Assembly (NCBI RefSeq): GCF_022760175.1
Contig: NZ_CP094326.1
Span: 868,001 to 932,000, forward strand
Direction of reading: 5' to 3'
From: Zhouia spongiae
GTDB lineage: Bacteria; Bacteroidota; Bacteroidia; Flavobacteriales; Flavobacteriaceae
DNA length: 64,000 nt
Shown here: piece after piece, positions 26,714 through 35,384 of the stretch
How the letters are laid out: each line of letters begins with the position of its first letter
How positions within the stretch are numbered: position 1 is the first letter of the stretch
The notes under the pieces: generated by a model
The model's database searches: none
Told to the model about the DNA's origin: nothing
What the model saw: the letters and a program-made list of their open reading frames with translations, nothing else
Translations under genes and position numbers: made by a program

Positions 26714-26721
26714 TACTTTTA
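26714..26721 (+). promoter_or_regulatory. Possible -7 box for the ftsX-uppP-truB unit
   Basis: TACTTTTA, one base off TAnnTTTG, lies 20 nt upstream of the ftsX start in the 66-bp divergent gap with panE. Confidence 0.4.
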
Positions 26722-26741
26722 CACCAGCAATTATATTTATA

Positions 26742-27620
26742 ATGAGCAATTCTTTTGAACGTTACCAAAAACGAAAGTTAATTTCATCATACTTTTCCGT
26801 AGTACTGAGTATTGCACTGGTATTATTCTTACTGGGCATGCTTGGCCTGCTCATTTTAAATACCAAAAAACTGGCCGATCATTTTAAAGAGCAGGTTGCC
26901 GTTACGGTATTTTTAAAGGATCAGGCAAAAGATGTTGAGATAAAACAGCTACAACAAAGCCTGGCTATGGCCAATTACACAAAATCAGCAGTATTTGTAT
27001 CCAAAGAAGAGGCTGCCGAAAAACACAGCAAGGAAATTGGAGAGAACTTTATGGATTTTCTCGGGTACAACCCATTGCAAAATTCTATCGATGTACACTT
27101 AAAAGCTGTCTATGTACATCCGGACAGCTTACAAAACATAGCCGCCAGCCTAACGGAAAAAAATTACGTAGACGAAGTTTCATACGATCAACCGTTAATT
27201 TCATTACTGAACGACAATATCAAGCGGATCAGTTTCTGGATATTAATAGCCAGTGCCGTATTTACCTTAATTGCCGTATTACTCATTAACAGTTCCATCC
27301 GATTGTCGGTATATTCGAACCGTTTTATTATCAAAACCATGCAAATGGTAGGTGCAACCAAGGCGTTTATCAGGAAGCCGTTTATCTGGCGTAATGTCAA
27401 GCTTGGCATGGTGGGTGCCACTGTAGCTATTCTGGCCATGGCAGGAGTATTGTATTATGCAGATATAAAGCTACCACAACTCGATATTCTTGGCGATCCG
27501 GTATGGCTGGTCGTATTATTTATCGGGATTTTTATGATGAGCATTTTCATTACCACGATAAGCACCTTTATTGCCACACAACGTTTCCTTAATTTAAGAA
27601 CTGATGATCTTTACTATTAA
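26742..27620 (+). CDS. ftsX: Cell division protein FtsX
   Basis: A 292-residue permease-like protein of the ABC transporter family. Four membrane segments are visible: about residues 18-40, 165-190, 220-242 and 255-280. A periplasmic domain lies between the first two ('VAVTVFLKDQAKDVEIKQL'). With FtsE it links cytoplasmic ATP hydrolysis to septal peptidoglycan hydrolases. ftsE is not adjacent, as is common in this phylum. The next gene, a DUF3098 protein, starts 9 nt later. Confidence 0.92.
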   Translation: MSNSFERYQKRKLISSYFSVVLSIALVLFLLGMLGLLILNTKKLADHFKEQVAVTVFLKDQAKDVEIKQLQQSLAMANYTKSAVFVSKEEAAEKHSKEIGENFMDFLGYNPLQNSIDVHLKAVYVHPDSLQNIAASLTEKNYVDEVSYDQPLISLLNDNIKRISFWILIASAVFTLIAVLLINSSIRLSVYSNRFIIKTMQMVGATKAFIRKPFIWRNVKLGMVGATVAILAMAGVLYYADIKLPQLDILGDPVWLVVLFIGIFMMSIFITTISTFIATQRFLNLRTDDLYY

Positions 27621-27629
27621 ACTCATGTT

Positions 27630-27905
27630 ATGAAAAAGAATCAACAAAAAGAAAATAAAAAACCTACACATGATTTTGTATTTCAAAAAAAGAACTACAC
27701 CGTTATGTTTATCGGTTTAGCAGTAATCGCACTCGGTTTTATCCTGATGAGCGGTGGCGGCAGTGATGATCCGAATGTGTTTAACCCGGAAATTTTCAGT
27801 TTCCGAAGGATAAGACTGGCTCCAACCCTGATTTTAATCGGGTTTGCTATTGAGGCCTATGCTATTCTTTTAAATCCGGACAAGGAAAAGAAAAACACCA
27901 AATAG
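27630..27905 (+). CDS. DUF3098 domain membrane protein
   Basis: A 91-residue protein with a charged N-terminus and two membrane helices (about residues 24-40 and 62-80) joined by a loop with 'SGGGSDDPNVFNPEIFSFRR'. This matches the DUF3098 family, which in Bacteroidota regularly sits between ftsX and uppP as here. The conserved linkage suggests a role in cell-envelope synthesis or division, but none has been established that I know of. Confidence 0.87.
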   Translation: MKKNQQKENKKPTHDFVFQKKNYTVMFIGLAVIALGFILMSGGGSDDPNVFNPEIFSFRRIRLAPTLILIGFAIEAYAILLNPDKEKKNTK

Positions 27906-27921
27906 CCAGAAAAAAGCCTAA

Positions 27922-28719
27922 ATGGATATAATTGACGCAATTATCCTTGGAATTATCCAGGGGTTGACAGAATTTTTACCGGTATCTTCCAGCGGACATC
28001 TGGAACTTGGAAAGTTTATTTTGGGTGATGACTCCATTCCGGAGGAAAGCCTCATTTTCACAATTGTTCTTCATTTTGCCACAGCATTAAGCACCATTGT
28101 CGTATTCAGAAAAGACGTTTTCGAAATTATAAGAGGATTATTCCAGTTCAAATGGAACAAGGAAACTGTTTTTTCACTGAAAATTATTGTTTCCATGATT
28201 CCGGCGGTATTTGTCGGGTTGTTTTTTGAGGAACAGCTTGAGCAACTTTTTGGCGAGAACATTCAGCTGGTAGGTTTTATGCTTATGGTAACCGCATTGT
28301 TACTATTTCTGGCAGACCGCGCAAAAGACACTTCAAAAAATGTAACCTACAGCAACGCCTTTATTATCGGGATCTCACAGGCTATTGCCATGCTTCCCGG
28401 AATATCGAGAAGCGGCGCCACTATTTCGAGTTCGGTACTATTAGGGATTGATAAAACCAAAGCTGCACGTTTTTCATTCCTCATGGTAGTGCCTTTGATC
28501 TTTGGAAGCATTTGCAAAGAAATAGGATCTGGCGCTATCACCTATGACTCACAACAGTTTACACCGCTTGCGATCGGGTTTGTAGCTGCTTTTATTTCAG
28601 GCTTGCTAGCCTGCACCTGGATGATTAAATTAGTAAAAAGCAGCAAACTCACCTATTTCGCCGTTTATTGTTTGCTCGTAGGTGCGGCAGCCATTGTTTA
28701 CTCTTTTTATAACAGTTGA
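27922..28719 (+). CDS. uppP: Undecaprenyl-diphosphatase
   Basis: A 265-residue integral membrane phosphatase of the BacA/UppP family. Both signature segments are present: 'GLTEFLPVSSSGHLELG' near the N-terminus and 'MLPGISRSGATISSS' near the middle, supplying the catalytic Glu, Ser, His and Arg residues. It recycles the undecaprenyl lipid carrier for peptidoglycan and glycan synthesis and can confer bacitracin tolerance. It lies 16 nt after the DUF3098 gene and 1 nt before truB. Confidence 0.95.
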   Translation: MDIIDAIILGIIQGLTEFLPVSSSGHLELGKFILGDDSIPEESLIFTIVLHFATALSTIVVFRKDVFEIIRGLFQFKWNKETVFSLKIIVSMIPAVFVGLFFEEQLEQLFGENIQLVGFMLMVTALLLFLADRAKDTSKNVTYSNAFIIGISQAIAMLPGISRSGATISSSVLLGIDKTKAARFSFLMVVPLIFGSICKEIGSGAITYDSQQFTPLAIGFVAAFISGLLACTWMIKLVKSSKLTYFAVYCLLVGAAAIVYSFYNS

Positions 28720-28720
28720 T

Positions 28721-29410
28721 ATGTATTCGCTAGAAGAGCTCAAAGAAGGAAAGATCCTGTTGATCGACAAGCCCCTGGAATGGAGTTCGTTTCAGGCAGT
28801 AAATAAATTGAAATGGGCCATACTTAAAAAATTCAAGATCAAGAAGATCAAGATCGGACATGCAGGAACACTCGATCCGCTGGCTACCGGATTATTGGTT
28901 ATTTGCGTTGGTAAATTCACTAAGAAAATTCCCGAGCTGCAAGGACAAATAAAAGAATATACAGGTACGTTCACCATAGGCGCCACCACACCGTCATACG
29001 ACCTCGAAACCGGGATAGACAAAACATATCCAACCGAACATATCTCCGAAGAACTTGTTCTGAAAACCACCCGAAAATTTATTGGAAAAATAGAACAGGT
29101 ACCTCCTGTATTCTCAGCCTTAAAAAAAGACGGAAAAAGGCTGTATGAATTTGCAAGGGAAGGGAAGGATGTAAAAATAAATCCGCGTGTTGTTGAAGTC
29201 TCGGAATTTGAAATCACAAATATCCGTTTCCCTGAAATTCATTTCAGGGTTGTATGCAGTAAAGGCACCTACATTCGCTCTTTGGCATACGATTTCGGGA
29301 AGGCCTTGAATTCAGGCGCCTATTTATCTGCACTGCGGAGAACCAAAATAGGTGAATTTAACGTAGATAAAGCAATAGCACCCGAGGCATTTGCCGAAAG
29401 TTTACAATAG
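28721..29410 (+). CDS. truB: tRNA pseudouridine(55) synthase
   Basis: A 229-residue pseudouridine synthase. The catalytic Asp is D52 in 'GHAGTLDPLATGLLV', and 'CSKGTYIRSLAYDFG' is the conserved RNA-binding segment. The ATG at 28721 is chosen because it lies 1 nt after the uppP stop and starts the family-typical 'LKEGKILLIDKPLEWSSF' region. A longer frame from 28682 would overlap uppP by 38 bp. It modifies U55 in the T-arm of tRNAs. Shorter than E. coli TruB because the C-terminal PUA domain is absent. Confidence 0.94.
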   Translation: MYSLEELKEGKILLIDKPLEWSSFQAVNKLKWAILKKFKIKKIKIGHAGTLDPLATGLLVICVGKFTKKIPELQGQIKEYTGTFTIGATTPSYDLETGIDKTYPTEHISEELVLKTTRKFIGKIEQVPPVFSALKKDGKRLYEFAREGKDVKINPRVVEVSEFEITNIRFPEIHFRVVCSKGTYIRSLAYDFGKALNSGAYLSALRRTKIGEFNVDKAIAPEAFAESLQ

Positions 29411-29455
29411 AGTTTTCTATTTTTCTTTTATATTTAGGGTGAAGAAATTGTGATC

Positions 29456-30175
29456 ATGAGCCCCAACAATAAACAATTATCATTAATGATTTCATTCTTC
29501 ATATTGGCCCTGCTGGTATTGACTTTGTACAATATACGTTTACGGGGACAACAGGAGGATGAAATACGCTATGAAATGGTGTATGAGGAAGAAATTCCCG
29601 AAGAATTCAAAGAAGAACTCAAGAATGATTTAGCAGAACTTGAAACCCATGAAGCTCATAACGAGGCTGAAGATGAGATAAAAAGCAGGTTTGACGAGGA
29701 ATTAGAAGAACTCAAAACCCTTGAAGAACTGCGGCAGGAACAACATGAAACTGACGGGGAGGAAAGTCCCGAGGAACTAAATGATCTTGCACTTAATAAC
29801 AGCACTGCCAAGTACAGAGAAAAGCTTAAAGAGCAGCGTCAAAAAATGGCGGAACTCAATAAGAAGTCCTCCGAGAACAAAGATATCAATATTAAAAGAA
29901 GGACAACCATCTCCTATTCTTTAAAAGGCCGTACGAAAGTGATCATCCCCAACCCCGTATATACCTGTGACAGTTTTGGGAAAGTAGTGGTTAATGTAAA
30001 AGTTGACGCCTATGGCAATGTAACAGAAGCTACCTATAACAAGGCCAGTTCGACTACTACAAACGGGTGCTTAATAGATAATGCCATCAATTACGCTTTG
30101 AAAGCCCGGTTTAACAAGGACCTGCAAAAACCAGACCAACTAGGAACCATTACTTACCAGTTCCAGGGGGAGTAA
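29456..30175 (+). CDS. TonB-like protein: single membrane anchor, acidic coiled region, TonB-type C-terminal domain
   Basis: A 239-residue protein with an N-terminal membrane helix (about residues 9-27), a very acidic Glu/Lys-rich helical region (about 38-140), and a C-terminal domain whose 'GKVVVNVKVDAYGNVTEATY' strand pattern resembles energy-transducer TonB domains. Two Cys in the C-terminal domain may form a disulfide. The first ATG (29456) is preferred over the GTG at 29450. The 3' end overlaps the convergent thioredoxin-like gene by 36 bp. No ExbB/ExbD partner is adjacent. The precise role is unknown. Confidence 0.7.
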   Translation: MSPNNKQLSLMISFFILALLVLTLYNIRLRGQQEDEIRYEMVYEEEIPEEFKEELKNDLAELETHEAHNEAEDEIKSRFDEELEELKTLEELRQEQHETDGEESPEELNDLALNNSTAKYREKLKEQRQKMAELNKKSSENKDINIKRRTTISYSLKGRTKVIIPNPVYTCDSFGKVVVNVKVDAYGNVTEATYNKASSTTTNGCLIDNAINYALKARFNKDLQKPDQLGTITYQFQGE

Positions 30176-30775
30176 TTCAATCAACTCTTCAGAGATTGCC
30201 TGGCCCTTATCTTTATTATACCAGACTTGGAGGTTCTGCTTTAATTCCGGGGTAATTTTCCCGAACTTTTCCTTGTAATCCGATACCATCCGGGTTGCGG
30301 GTTTAGGGCGTGGCCCCCAGGTGCCGGTCACATCAGAGTTCATATCGTCTATAACTATTAATTTAGGGATCGACTTTCCTCCATTGGTTAAAAACATATT
30401 CATCAGATCTTCATGCTGATCCCTAAACACAATTTCCAATCGGATTTTATCGGTTTGCTCAGCTATTTTATTCATTATTGGCAATGCATGAGCAGCATCA
30501 CCACACCAGCTCTCCGTTAAGACCAGCCATGTTACAGGTCGTTCTAGATTTTTAAGGGCCGACAACGTATCATCAGATATTTTTATTGTTTTATCCCATC
30601 GCTTCATACGCCTTTCATTGAGAACGGTGTATTCGGACATTTGCTCATTTTGTTGCGGGGCACTTGATCTGCCTTCAGAAGCCAGCGACGCTACCAGCTC
30701 TCTATACTTACTATATGAAACAGCCTGTGTCAGGCTGTCTTCAATTGTTTTATTTACCGTTATTTCCATACTCAT
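30140..30775 (-). CDS. Thioredoxin family protein
   Basis: A 211-residue cytosolic protein. The thioredoxin-like core starts near residue 88 with 'WLVLTESWCGDAAHALPIM'; the WCGDA motif replaces the classic WCxxC with a single Cys. 'GKSIPKLIVID' carries the cis-Pro region. Single-Cys thioredoxin-fold proteins of this type are common in Bacteroidota and have no established role that I know of. The ATG at 30775 is preferred because a promoter-like TATTTTG lies close upstream; 30790 and 30769 remain possible. Confidence 0.82.
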   Translation of the reverse strand: MSMEITVNKTIEDSLTQAVSYSKYRELVASLASEGRSSAPQQNEQMSEYTVLNERRMKRWDKTIKISDDTLSALKNLERPVTWLVLTESWCGDAAHALPIMNKIAEQTDKIRLEIVFRDQHEDLMNMFLTNGGKSIPKLIVIDDMNSDVTGTWGPRPKPATRMVSDYKEKFGKITPELKQNLQVWYNKDKGQAISEELIELLPLELVSNGS

Positions 30776-31023
30776 GCAAAATAAATACATCTGACACGAA
30801 TAAAAGCTAACATTTATCAGCTTTTGCCCGATCGTCGATATTTTAATGTTTCATCCCGGTATTACCAGGATGTGCCTAAACATCTCATTCGTTTTTCCAA
30901 TGTATGCTTCACAGGCTTTCGTACAAAGAAATATCTTGGACGTTTTTCCCACATGAAACTTACACCGGTTTCATAATTGGAAAAAAGTAGTATTTTTAGG
31001 ATTGTAAAGAAAAACAGCATATA

Positions 31024-31593
31024 ATGCAGAAAAATCGTTGCGGTTGGTGTATAGGAGATGAACTCTACGAGGAATATCATGATACGGAATGGGGTGTTCC
31101 TGTATATGATGATGCCACTTTGTTTGAGTTTCTGACCCTGGAAACCTTTCAGGCGGGTTTAAGCTGGATAACCGTTTTAAGGAAAAGAGAAAATTTCAGG
31201 ACGGCTTTCGATAGTTTCGATTATAAAAAAATTGCCCGGTACACTGAAAAGAAAACAGAGGCGTTATTGAAAGATCCCGGTATTATAAGAAACAAACTTA
31301 AAGTTAAAGCTACTGTAACAAACGCTCAAGCTTTTATAAAAGTTCAGGAAGAATTCGGTTGTTTCAGTGATTACATATGGAGTTTTGTTAACGGAAAGCC
31401 GATTAAAAACAAACTTGCACATTACAAGGACGCTCCTGCCAATACATTGTTATCAGATAAAATCAGTAAAGACCTGAAAAAACGCGGTTTCAAGTTTGTG
31501 GGCTCTACTGTCATCTATGCACATATGCAAGCCACAGGAATGGTAAACGATCATGAGGTCGGATGTTTCAGGTACAACGAAGTTACCCCTTAA
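31024..31593 (+). CDS. tag: DNA-3-methyladenine glycosylase I
   Basis: A 189-residue Tag-type glycosylase of usual length. Signatures are the N-terminal 'RCGWC', 'YHDTEWGVP', 'ETFQAGLSWITVLRKRENF' and the C-terminal 'NDHEVGCFR'; together they give the zinc-binding Cys/His residues and the catalytic pocket. It removes 3-methyladenine from alkylated DNA. The last 11 bp overlap the end of the convergent aat gene. Confidence 0.95.
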   Translation: MQKNRCGWCIGDELYEEYHDTEWGVPVYDDATLFEFLTLETFQAGLSWITVLRKRENFRTAFDSFDYKKIARYTEKKTEALLKDPGIIRNKLKVKATVTNAQAFIKVQEEFGCFSDYIWSFVNGKPIKNKLAHYKDAPANTLLSDKISKDLKKRGFKFVGSTVIYAHMQATGMVNDHEVGCFRYNEVTP

Positions 31594-32230
31594 CAGCTTG
31601 TATTATTTTAAGAAACTCATTGCGTGGGATTTCAACCGCTCCCAAACTTGCAAGATGATCGGTGTACACCTGACAATCTATTAGTTTATAGTTTTTTTTC
31701 CTGAGATGTTTGACCAGCGTTATAAAGCCGGCCTTCGATGCATTGCTCTCCCTGGCAAACATGCTTTCACCGCAAAAAACGTCTCCAAGATCTACTCCGT
31801 ATACTCCACCGACAAGGCTTTCATCTTTCCAGACCTCAACAGACATGGCATAACCAAGCTCATATAATTTCATATAAGCTTTTTTCATGTCTTCCGTGAT
31901 CCAGGTATCATCCTGACCTGTCCTTCGCATGGACGCGCAGTTATTAATAACCCCTTCAAAATCCTTATTAAAAGTCACTTTAAAAACATTCTTCTTAAGA
32001 ATACTCCTCATGCTTTTGGATACTTTTAAATCTTCAGGATACAGCACCATTCTTGGATCCGGACACCACCAGAGAATTACGGAACCTTCATCAAACCACG
32101 GAAAGATGCCATTCTTATATGCATAAACCAGACGTTCATGTGAAAGGTCTCCGCCAAAAGCCAGCAATCCTTCAGAAGTCGCTTCTTCAGGATCAGGAAA
32201 TTCTATTTTTTCACTTAAGGATCGTATCAT
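31583..32230 (-). CDS. aat: Leucyl/phenylalanyl-tRNA--protein transferase
   Basis: A 215-residue GNAT-like transferase of normal length. Signatures are 'AYKNGIFPWFDEGSVILWW', 'CPDPRMVLYPEDLKVSKS' and 'VYGVDLGDVFCGESMFARES'. It adds Leu or Phe to proteins with N-terminal Arg or Lys, marking them for ClpS/ClpAP degradation. Cytosolic, single gene, transcribed leftward into the end of tag. Confidence 0.95.
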   Translation of the reverse strand: MIRSLSEKIEFPDPEEATSEGLLAFGGDLSHERLVYAYKNGIFPWFDEGSVILWWCPDPRMVLYPEDLKVSKSMRSILKKNVFKVTFNKDFEGVINNCASMRRTGQDDTWITEDMKKAYMKLYELGYAMSVEVWKDESLVGGVYGVDLGDVFCGESMFARESNASKAGFITLVKHLRKKNYKLIDCQVYTDHLASLGAVEIPRNEFLKIIQAVKG

Positions 32231-32349
32231 TACCGGTTAAACTTTCTGCAATTTCTTAAAAAACCATAAAAAAATCATTTTTATATTGTTTTTACAGAAA
32301 AAAATACTCACATTTGTTAACACCTTTACATTCTGTTAATATTATTTTC

Positions 32350-32430
32350 ATCATTGCTTTTTGAGTTTGATGTAAAGGTAAACCTAAAACCACAACACTT
32401 AATCCCGCTATCTTTGGCGGGATTTTTTTA
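32350..32430 (+). ncRNA. Candidate small RNA of about 80 nt ending in an orphan terminator
   Basis: A perfect 8-bp stem (AATCCCGC / GCGGGATT) with T7 follows about 120 bp of non-coding sequence, with no rightward gene upstream to terminate. A TTTG at 32313-32316 and an AT-rich box about 20 nt later could form a promoter. Neither the promoter nor any RNA family is certain, so this is a suggestion from the terminator's position. Confidence 0.35.
32401..32430 (+). terminator. Orphan intrinsic terminator
   Basis: AATCCCGC, an 8-nt loop and GCGGGATT are followed by TTTTT. It points rightward, but no rightward gene precedes it within 800 bp (tag ends at 31593 and is followed by the oppositely oriented aat gene). 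Confidence 0.8.
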
Positions 32431-32600
32431 TTCTGGCAACTCTCTTTCCCTGCTTTGTTTGCTGAAAACCTTAAGATTTAGTGTATCACCCAGATTCTAA
32501 TACCAAAAGCTTGCACCTTACAATGGTTACAAATCCATGAAAACTAAAAAATGATTGTTTTCAGACGGTTATATTCCGGGAGACAGTAAGGGTTTAAAAC

Positions 32601-32737
32601 AAAAAGAGGCCGTCTAAAAAGTCCCAGAAGTGCCCTTCCGAATTCATTTCAGGATTTCATCGCGTTGATTTTAAACCTGTGCGACATTCTGAAACGGGTT
32701 CAGGTTGTAAAAAAAGCCTTTTAGATGGTCTCTTTTG
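32601..32737. repeat. MITE-like element with imperfect 21-bp terminal inverted repeats
   Basis: The left end (32601-32621, containing GGCCGTCTAAAAAG) and right end (32717-32737, containing CTTTTAGATGGTC) are inverted copies matching at 17 of 21 positions. The interior is about 95 bp, non-coding, with a small hairpin CTGAA ACGGG TTCAG. The ends resemble those of the element at 38460-38641. Confidence 0.65.
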
Positions 32738-32741
32738 TTTA

Positions 32742-32835
32742 TTTACTCGATCATCGAGATTTAAATGCTCCGACGCTTGCCCTTATGAAATAGTCCTGAC
32801 GGAATTTCATTGGGCTTGCCCCGAGGTAGTTTACT
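32742..32835 (+). repeat. Full copy of the mosaic intergenic repeat
   Basis: It begins TTTACTCGATCATCGAG, continues through AAATGCTCCGACGCTTGCCC and ends GGGCTTGCCCCGAGGT plus AGTTTACT. The same landmarks occur in the same order on the other strand at 37281-37350, with a shorter middle. It lies just after the stop of the DUF3127 gene. Confidence 0.75.
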
Positions 32836-32844
32836 TCCTTTACA

Positions 32845-33222
32845 TTAGAAAGGAAGATCGTCGAAATCTTCTTCTTTAAAATCATTCGCGGGCTCAAAAG
32901 CATCTGCCGGCGGCACAGGAGGAAGATCCGGAGCTTGTTGCTGCTGCTCTATATTCTCTATTCTCCATCCCTGAATCGAATTAAAATACTTGGTTTCGCC
33001 TTGTGGGTTCACCCATTCCCTTCCTCTCAGGTTTATACTTACTTTTACCATTTGTCCTACATTGAAGCTATTGAGCAGATCGGTTTTATCCTGCACAAAT
33101 TCAACCATAATGTGTTGTGGATATTGTTCTTCTGTGGTAACAACCAATTCTCTTTTTCTAAAACCGTTATTTCCAAAGGTCTTAGTTTCGTCAATCATTT
33201 TAATTCTTCCTTGTATTTCCAT
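32845..33222 (-). CDS. DUF3127 protein with an SSB-like acidic C-terminal tip
   Basis: A 125-residue protein of the DUF3127 family. The ATG at 33222 starts the family-typical MEIQGRIKMIDETKTFG; a longer frame from 33255 would overlap the upstream gene. The N-terminal 90 residues are beta-rich and OB-fold-like ('FRKRELVVTTEEQYPQHIMV'). A Pro/Ala/Gln linker follows, and the protein ends EEDFDDLPF. That tip closely resembles the C-terminal DFDDDIPF of single-stranded DNA-binding protein. A role in nucleic-acid metabolism is inferred from this likeness. It lies 8 nt after the flavin reductase-like gene. Confidence 0.85.
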   Translation of the reverse strand: MEIQGRIKMIDETKTFGNNGFRKRELVVTTEEQYPQHIMVEFVQDKTDLLNSFNVGQMVKVSINLRGREWVNPQGETKYFNSIQGWRIENIEQQQQAPDLPPVPPADAFEPANDFKEEDFDDLPF

Positions 33223-33230
33223 TATATCTG

Positions 33231-34103
33231 TTATTTTGCAAGTAACACTTTCCATGCAGAAAGCACATCGTTTTTATTTAAATATTCCTGAGACCGCTTA
33301 TGAAGGTCTTCTTCTGTCATCTTATCCAAGGTACCATTTAATTCTGGAGTAGCAGTTATAAAGGCCTTTATTTCCTCATTTGAAGGCAGGACTTCTACAT
33401 TCCCCAGTTTCCCAAGATCATTTCCCGTAAGCACCTTACTCAGTCTTATTTGTTCAGGCAACTGGTCGACGCCTATCCCCAGGGTCGATAAAGGCTTAGG
33501 CACTTCAAAAAGCCCTTCCCGTAAGCTGCCATACCAATTTCCCCCTAACCTACTCACCAAATCTATTTTATACTGATCTATTTTACCTTCTGCATTCAAT
33601 ACCTGCTCATTTATATGTAACTTAACCACTTCACATAAGATCAGGTTTCCTGCGCCTCCTTCAGCTCCTAATTCAATAATCTCCCTGATCTTACATTCAA
33701 ACTGTACCGGCGACTCAGCTACCCTGAAAGGCTTCACCTCATCGGAAGGAAGCATTGTTAACCCTGCTTTTTCAAATTCATTAACCCCTTCAGGATATTC
33801 GGTACTTGATAGCGACATCTGCTGTACAATATCGAAATTAACCACGTTGATAACCATTTCACGGGTTTCCTTTGCATTTTCGAAAGTATGTTTGGTCGTA
33901 TTATCCCGCACTCTCCTGTTTGGCGATACAATCATTACCGGAGGGTTGGAACTGAATACATTAAAAAAGCTAAAAGGTGATAAATTAGGACGGCCATCAG
34001 CATCTATTGTACTGGCAAAAGCAATTGGCCTCGGAGCAACTGCTCCCAGCATATAACCATGTAATTGAGCCGTAGGGGTATCTTTAGGATTGATTGATAG
34101 CAT
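33231..34103 (-). CDS. Flavin reductase-like (FMN-binding split barrel) protein
   Basis: A 290-residue protein. The N-terminal two-thirds form a flavin reductase-like split barrel ('YMLGAVAPRPIAFASTID', 'NLSPFSFFNVFSSNPP', 'VINVVNFD'). The C-terminal 80 residues are a separate helical extension. The ATG at 34103 (MLSINPKDTPTAQ) is preferred, since the longer frame would need a TTG at 34121. It probably binds FMN in the cytosol; the partner or substrate is unknown. The DUF3127 gene follows after 8 nt and is likely cotranscribed. Confidence 0.87.
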   Translation of the reverse strand: MLSINPKDTPTAQLHGYMLGAVAPRPIAFASTIDADGRPNLSPFSFFNVFSSNPPVMIVSPNRRVRDNTTKHTFENAKETREMVINVVNFDIVQQMSLSSTEYPEGVNEFEKAGLTMLPSDEVKPFRVAESPVQFECKIREIIELGAEGGAGNLILCEVVKLHINEQVLNAEGKIDQYKIDLVSRLGGNWYGSLREGLFEVPKPLSTLGIGVDQLPEQIRLSKVLTGNDLGKLGNVEVLPSNEEIKAFITATPELNGTLDKMTEEDLHKRSQEYLNKNDVLSAWKVLLAK

Positions 34104-34220
34104 GTGCGTAATTTTCAGCAAAAATAGCCAATCTGCCAGAGCCTGAAAAATGTTTGATCCGGCAAAACAATAAATTTAACCGTTTTACTTTATATTTATG
34201 TTGTAAAGTTTTTTACGTAT

Positions 34221-35378
34221 ATGGATTATAGCGATCAAAAAAGTACAACTCGCTGGATATTGATTGCAGCTTCGTTTATTATTACGTCGTTGATTTTATG
34301 GAATACCTATATATTCTTTCAACGGTTTAAGGAGGAGGAAGAAGCTAAAATGAGGGTCTGGGCTGCCGCTTATGCAGAATTTATTCAAACTGAAGACCTG
34401 AATAAAGATTTAGGCAATCTTACCCTGGAAGTACTGAGGAGTAACAACTCCACCCCCATGATATACCTCAAGGCCGACGGGGAAATGGAACCGCGGAATC
34501 TCGATTCTGAAAAGTCTAAGGACACGCTATACCTTCAAAGAAAAATCAATGAATTCGGACAAGAGAACATCTCCATAAGGATCTCCTATAAAGATAAGTT
34601 TATGGGAACTCTTTATTACGGAAATTCAGACCTTCTAAGAAAGCTTAAATATTACCCTATAGCACTTTTACTGGTATTCTTCCTTTTCGGAACGGTTGTA
34701 TATTTTTATTATAAAACCAATAAAATGTCGGAACAAAATAAGCTTTGGGCCGGCATGGCAAAAGAAACCGCCCACCAGATAGGAACTCCTCTTTCATCTT
34801 TGCTCGGGTGGACTGAATTCCTGAAAAACGAAAATGTAGACCCCACTATCATAACCGAGATAGAAAAAGACATCAGCAGACTACATACGATCACCGAGAG
34901 ATTTTCCAAAATAGGTTCCGTTCCTGATTTAGAGCTTTTAGATATTGTGGAGGCCACTAAAAAAAGTTACGACTACCTAAAAGCACGTAGCTCCGATTTA
35001 ATCGAATTTCAGTTTAAGGCTCCGGATAAAGAATTAATTTCCCTGGTGAATCTCCAACTTTTCAGCTGGACCATTGAGAATCTTGTGAAAAATGCTATTG
35101 ATGCCATGAAGGGAAGGGGATTGCTGACCATTGAAGTCGCTGATGACAAAAACAGTGTAAAGATCAATATCACAGATACCGGAAAAGGCATTCCCAAACA
35201 TTTATTTACTAAAATATTTGAGCCCGGGTTTACCACTAAAAAAAGAGGTTGGGGATTAGGACTCTCACTGGTAAAACGAATTATAGAAGACTACCACAAG
35301 GGCAAGGTCAGGGTTTTATCTTCGGAGACCGACAGAGGCTCTACCATTCAAATAGTTTTAAAAAAAGAACATAACTAA
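34221..35378 (+). CDS. Sensor histidine kinase (two membrane helices)
   Basis: A 385-residue kinase. Two membrane helices (about residues 11-30 and 143-162) flank a sensor domain of about 110 residues. The H-box is 'KETAHQIGTPLSSLLGW', a variant with Gln and Gly-Thr where many kinases have Asp/Glu-x-Arg/Thr. The HATPase domain has 'ENLVKNAIDAM' (N box), 'ITDTGKGIP' (G1) and 'RGWGLGLSLVKRI' (G2). No response regulator is adjacent, so its partner is unknown. The next small gene starts 6 nt after its stop. Confidence 0.92.
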   Translation: MDYSDQKSTTRWILIAASFIITSLILWNTYIFFQRFKEEEEAKMRVWAAAYAEFIQTEDLNKDLGNLTLEVLRSNNSTPMIYLKADGEMEPRNLDSEKSKDTLYLQRKINEFGQENISIRISYKDKFMGTLYYGNSDLLRKLKYYPIALLLVFFLFGTVVYFYYKTNKMSEQNKLWAGMAKETAHQIGTPLSSLLGWTEFLKNENVDPTIITEIEKDISRLHTITERFSKIGSVPDLELLDIVEATKKSYDYLKARSSDLIEFQFKAPDKELISLVNLQLFSWTIENLVKNAIDAMKGRGLLTIEVADDKNSVKINITDTGKGIPKHLFTKIFEPGFTTKKRGWGLGLSLVKRIIEDYHKGKVRVLSSETDRGSTIQIVLKKEHN

Positions 35379-35384
35379 ACACTA

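Larger units (their letters stand above)
32231..32844. other. 614-bp gene-free stretch with an orphan terminator and two repeat families
   Basis: From left to right this holds an AT-rich segment that may include the aat promoter, a strong orphan terminator facing right (32401-32430), about 170 bp with nothing recognisable, a MITE-like element (32601-32737) and, 4 bp later, a full mosaic repeat (32742-32835). The 66-codon rightward frame at 32679-32879 lies inside the repeats and is not credible. Confidence 0.7.

Noticed and set aside
32679-32879. A 66-codon rightward frame between aat and the DUF3127 gene
   Set aside because: It is composed of the end of a MITE-like element and a mosaic repeat that recur elsewhere without an open frame.
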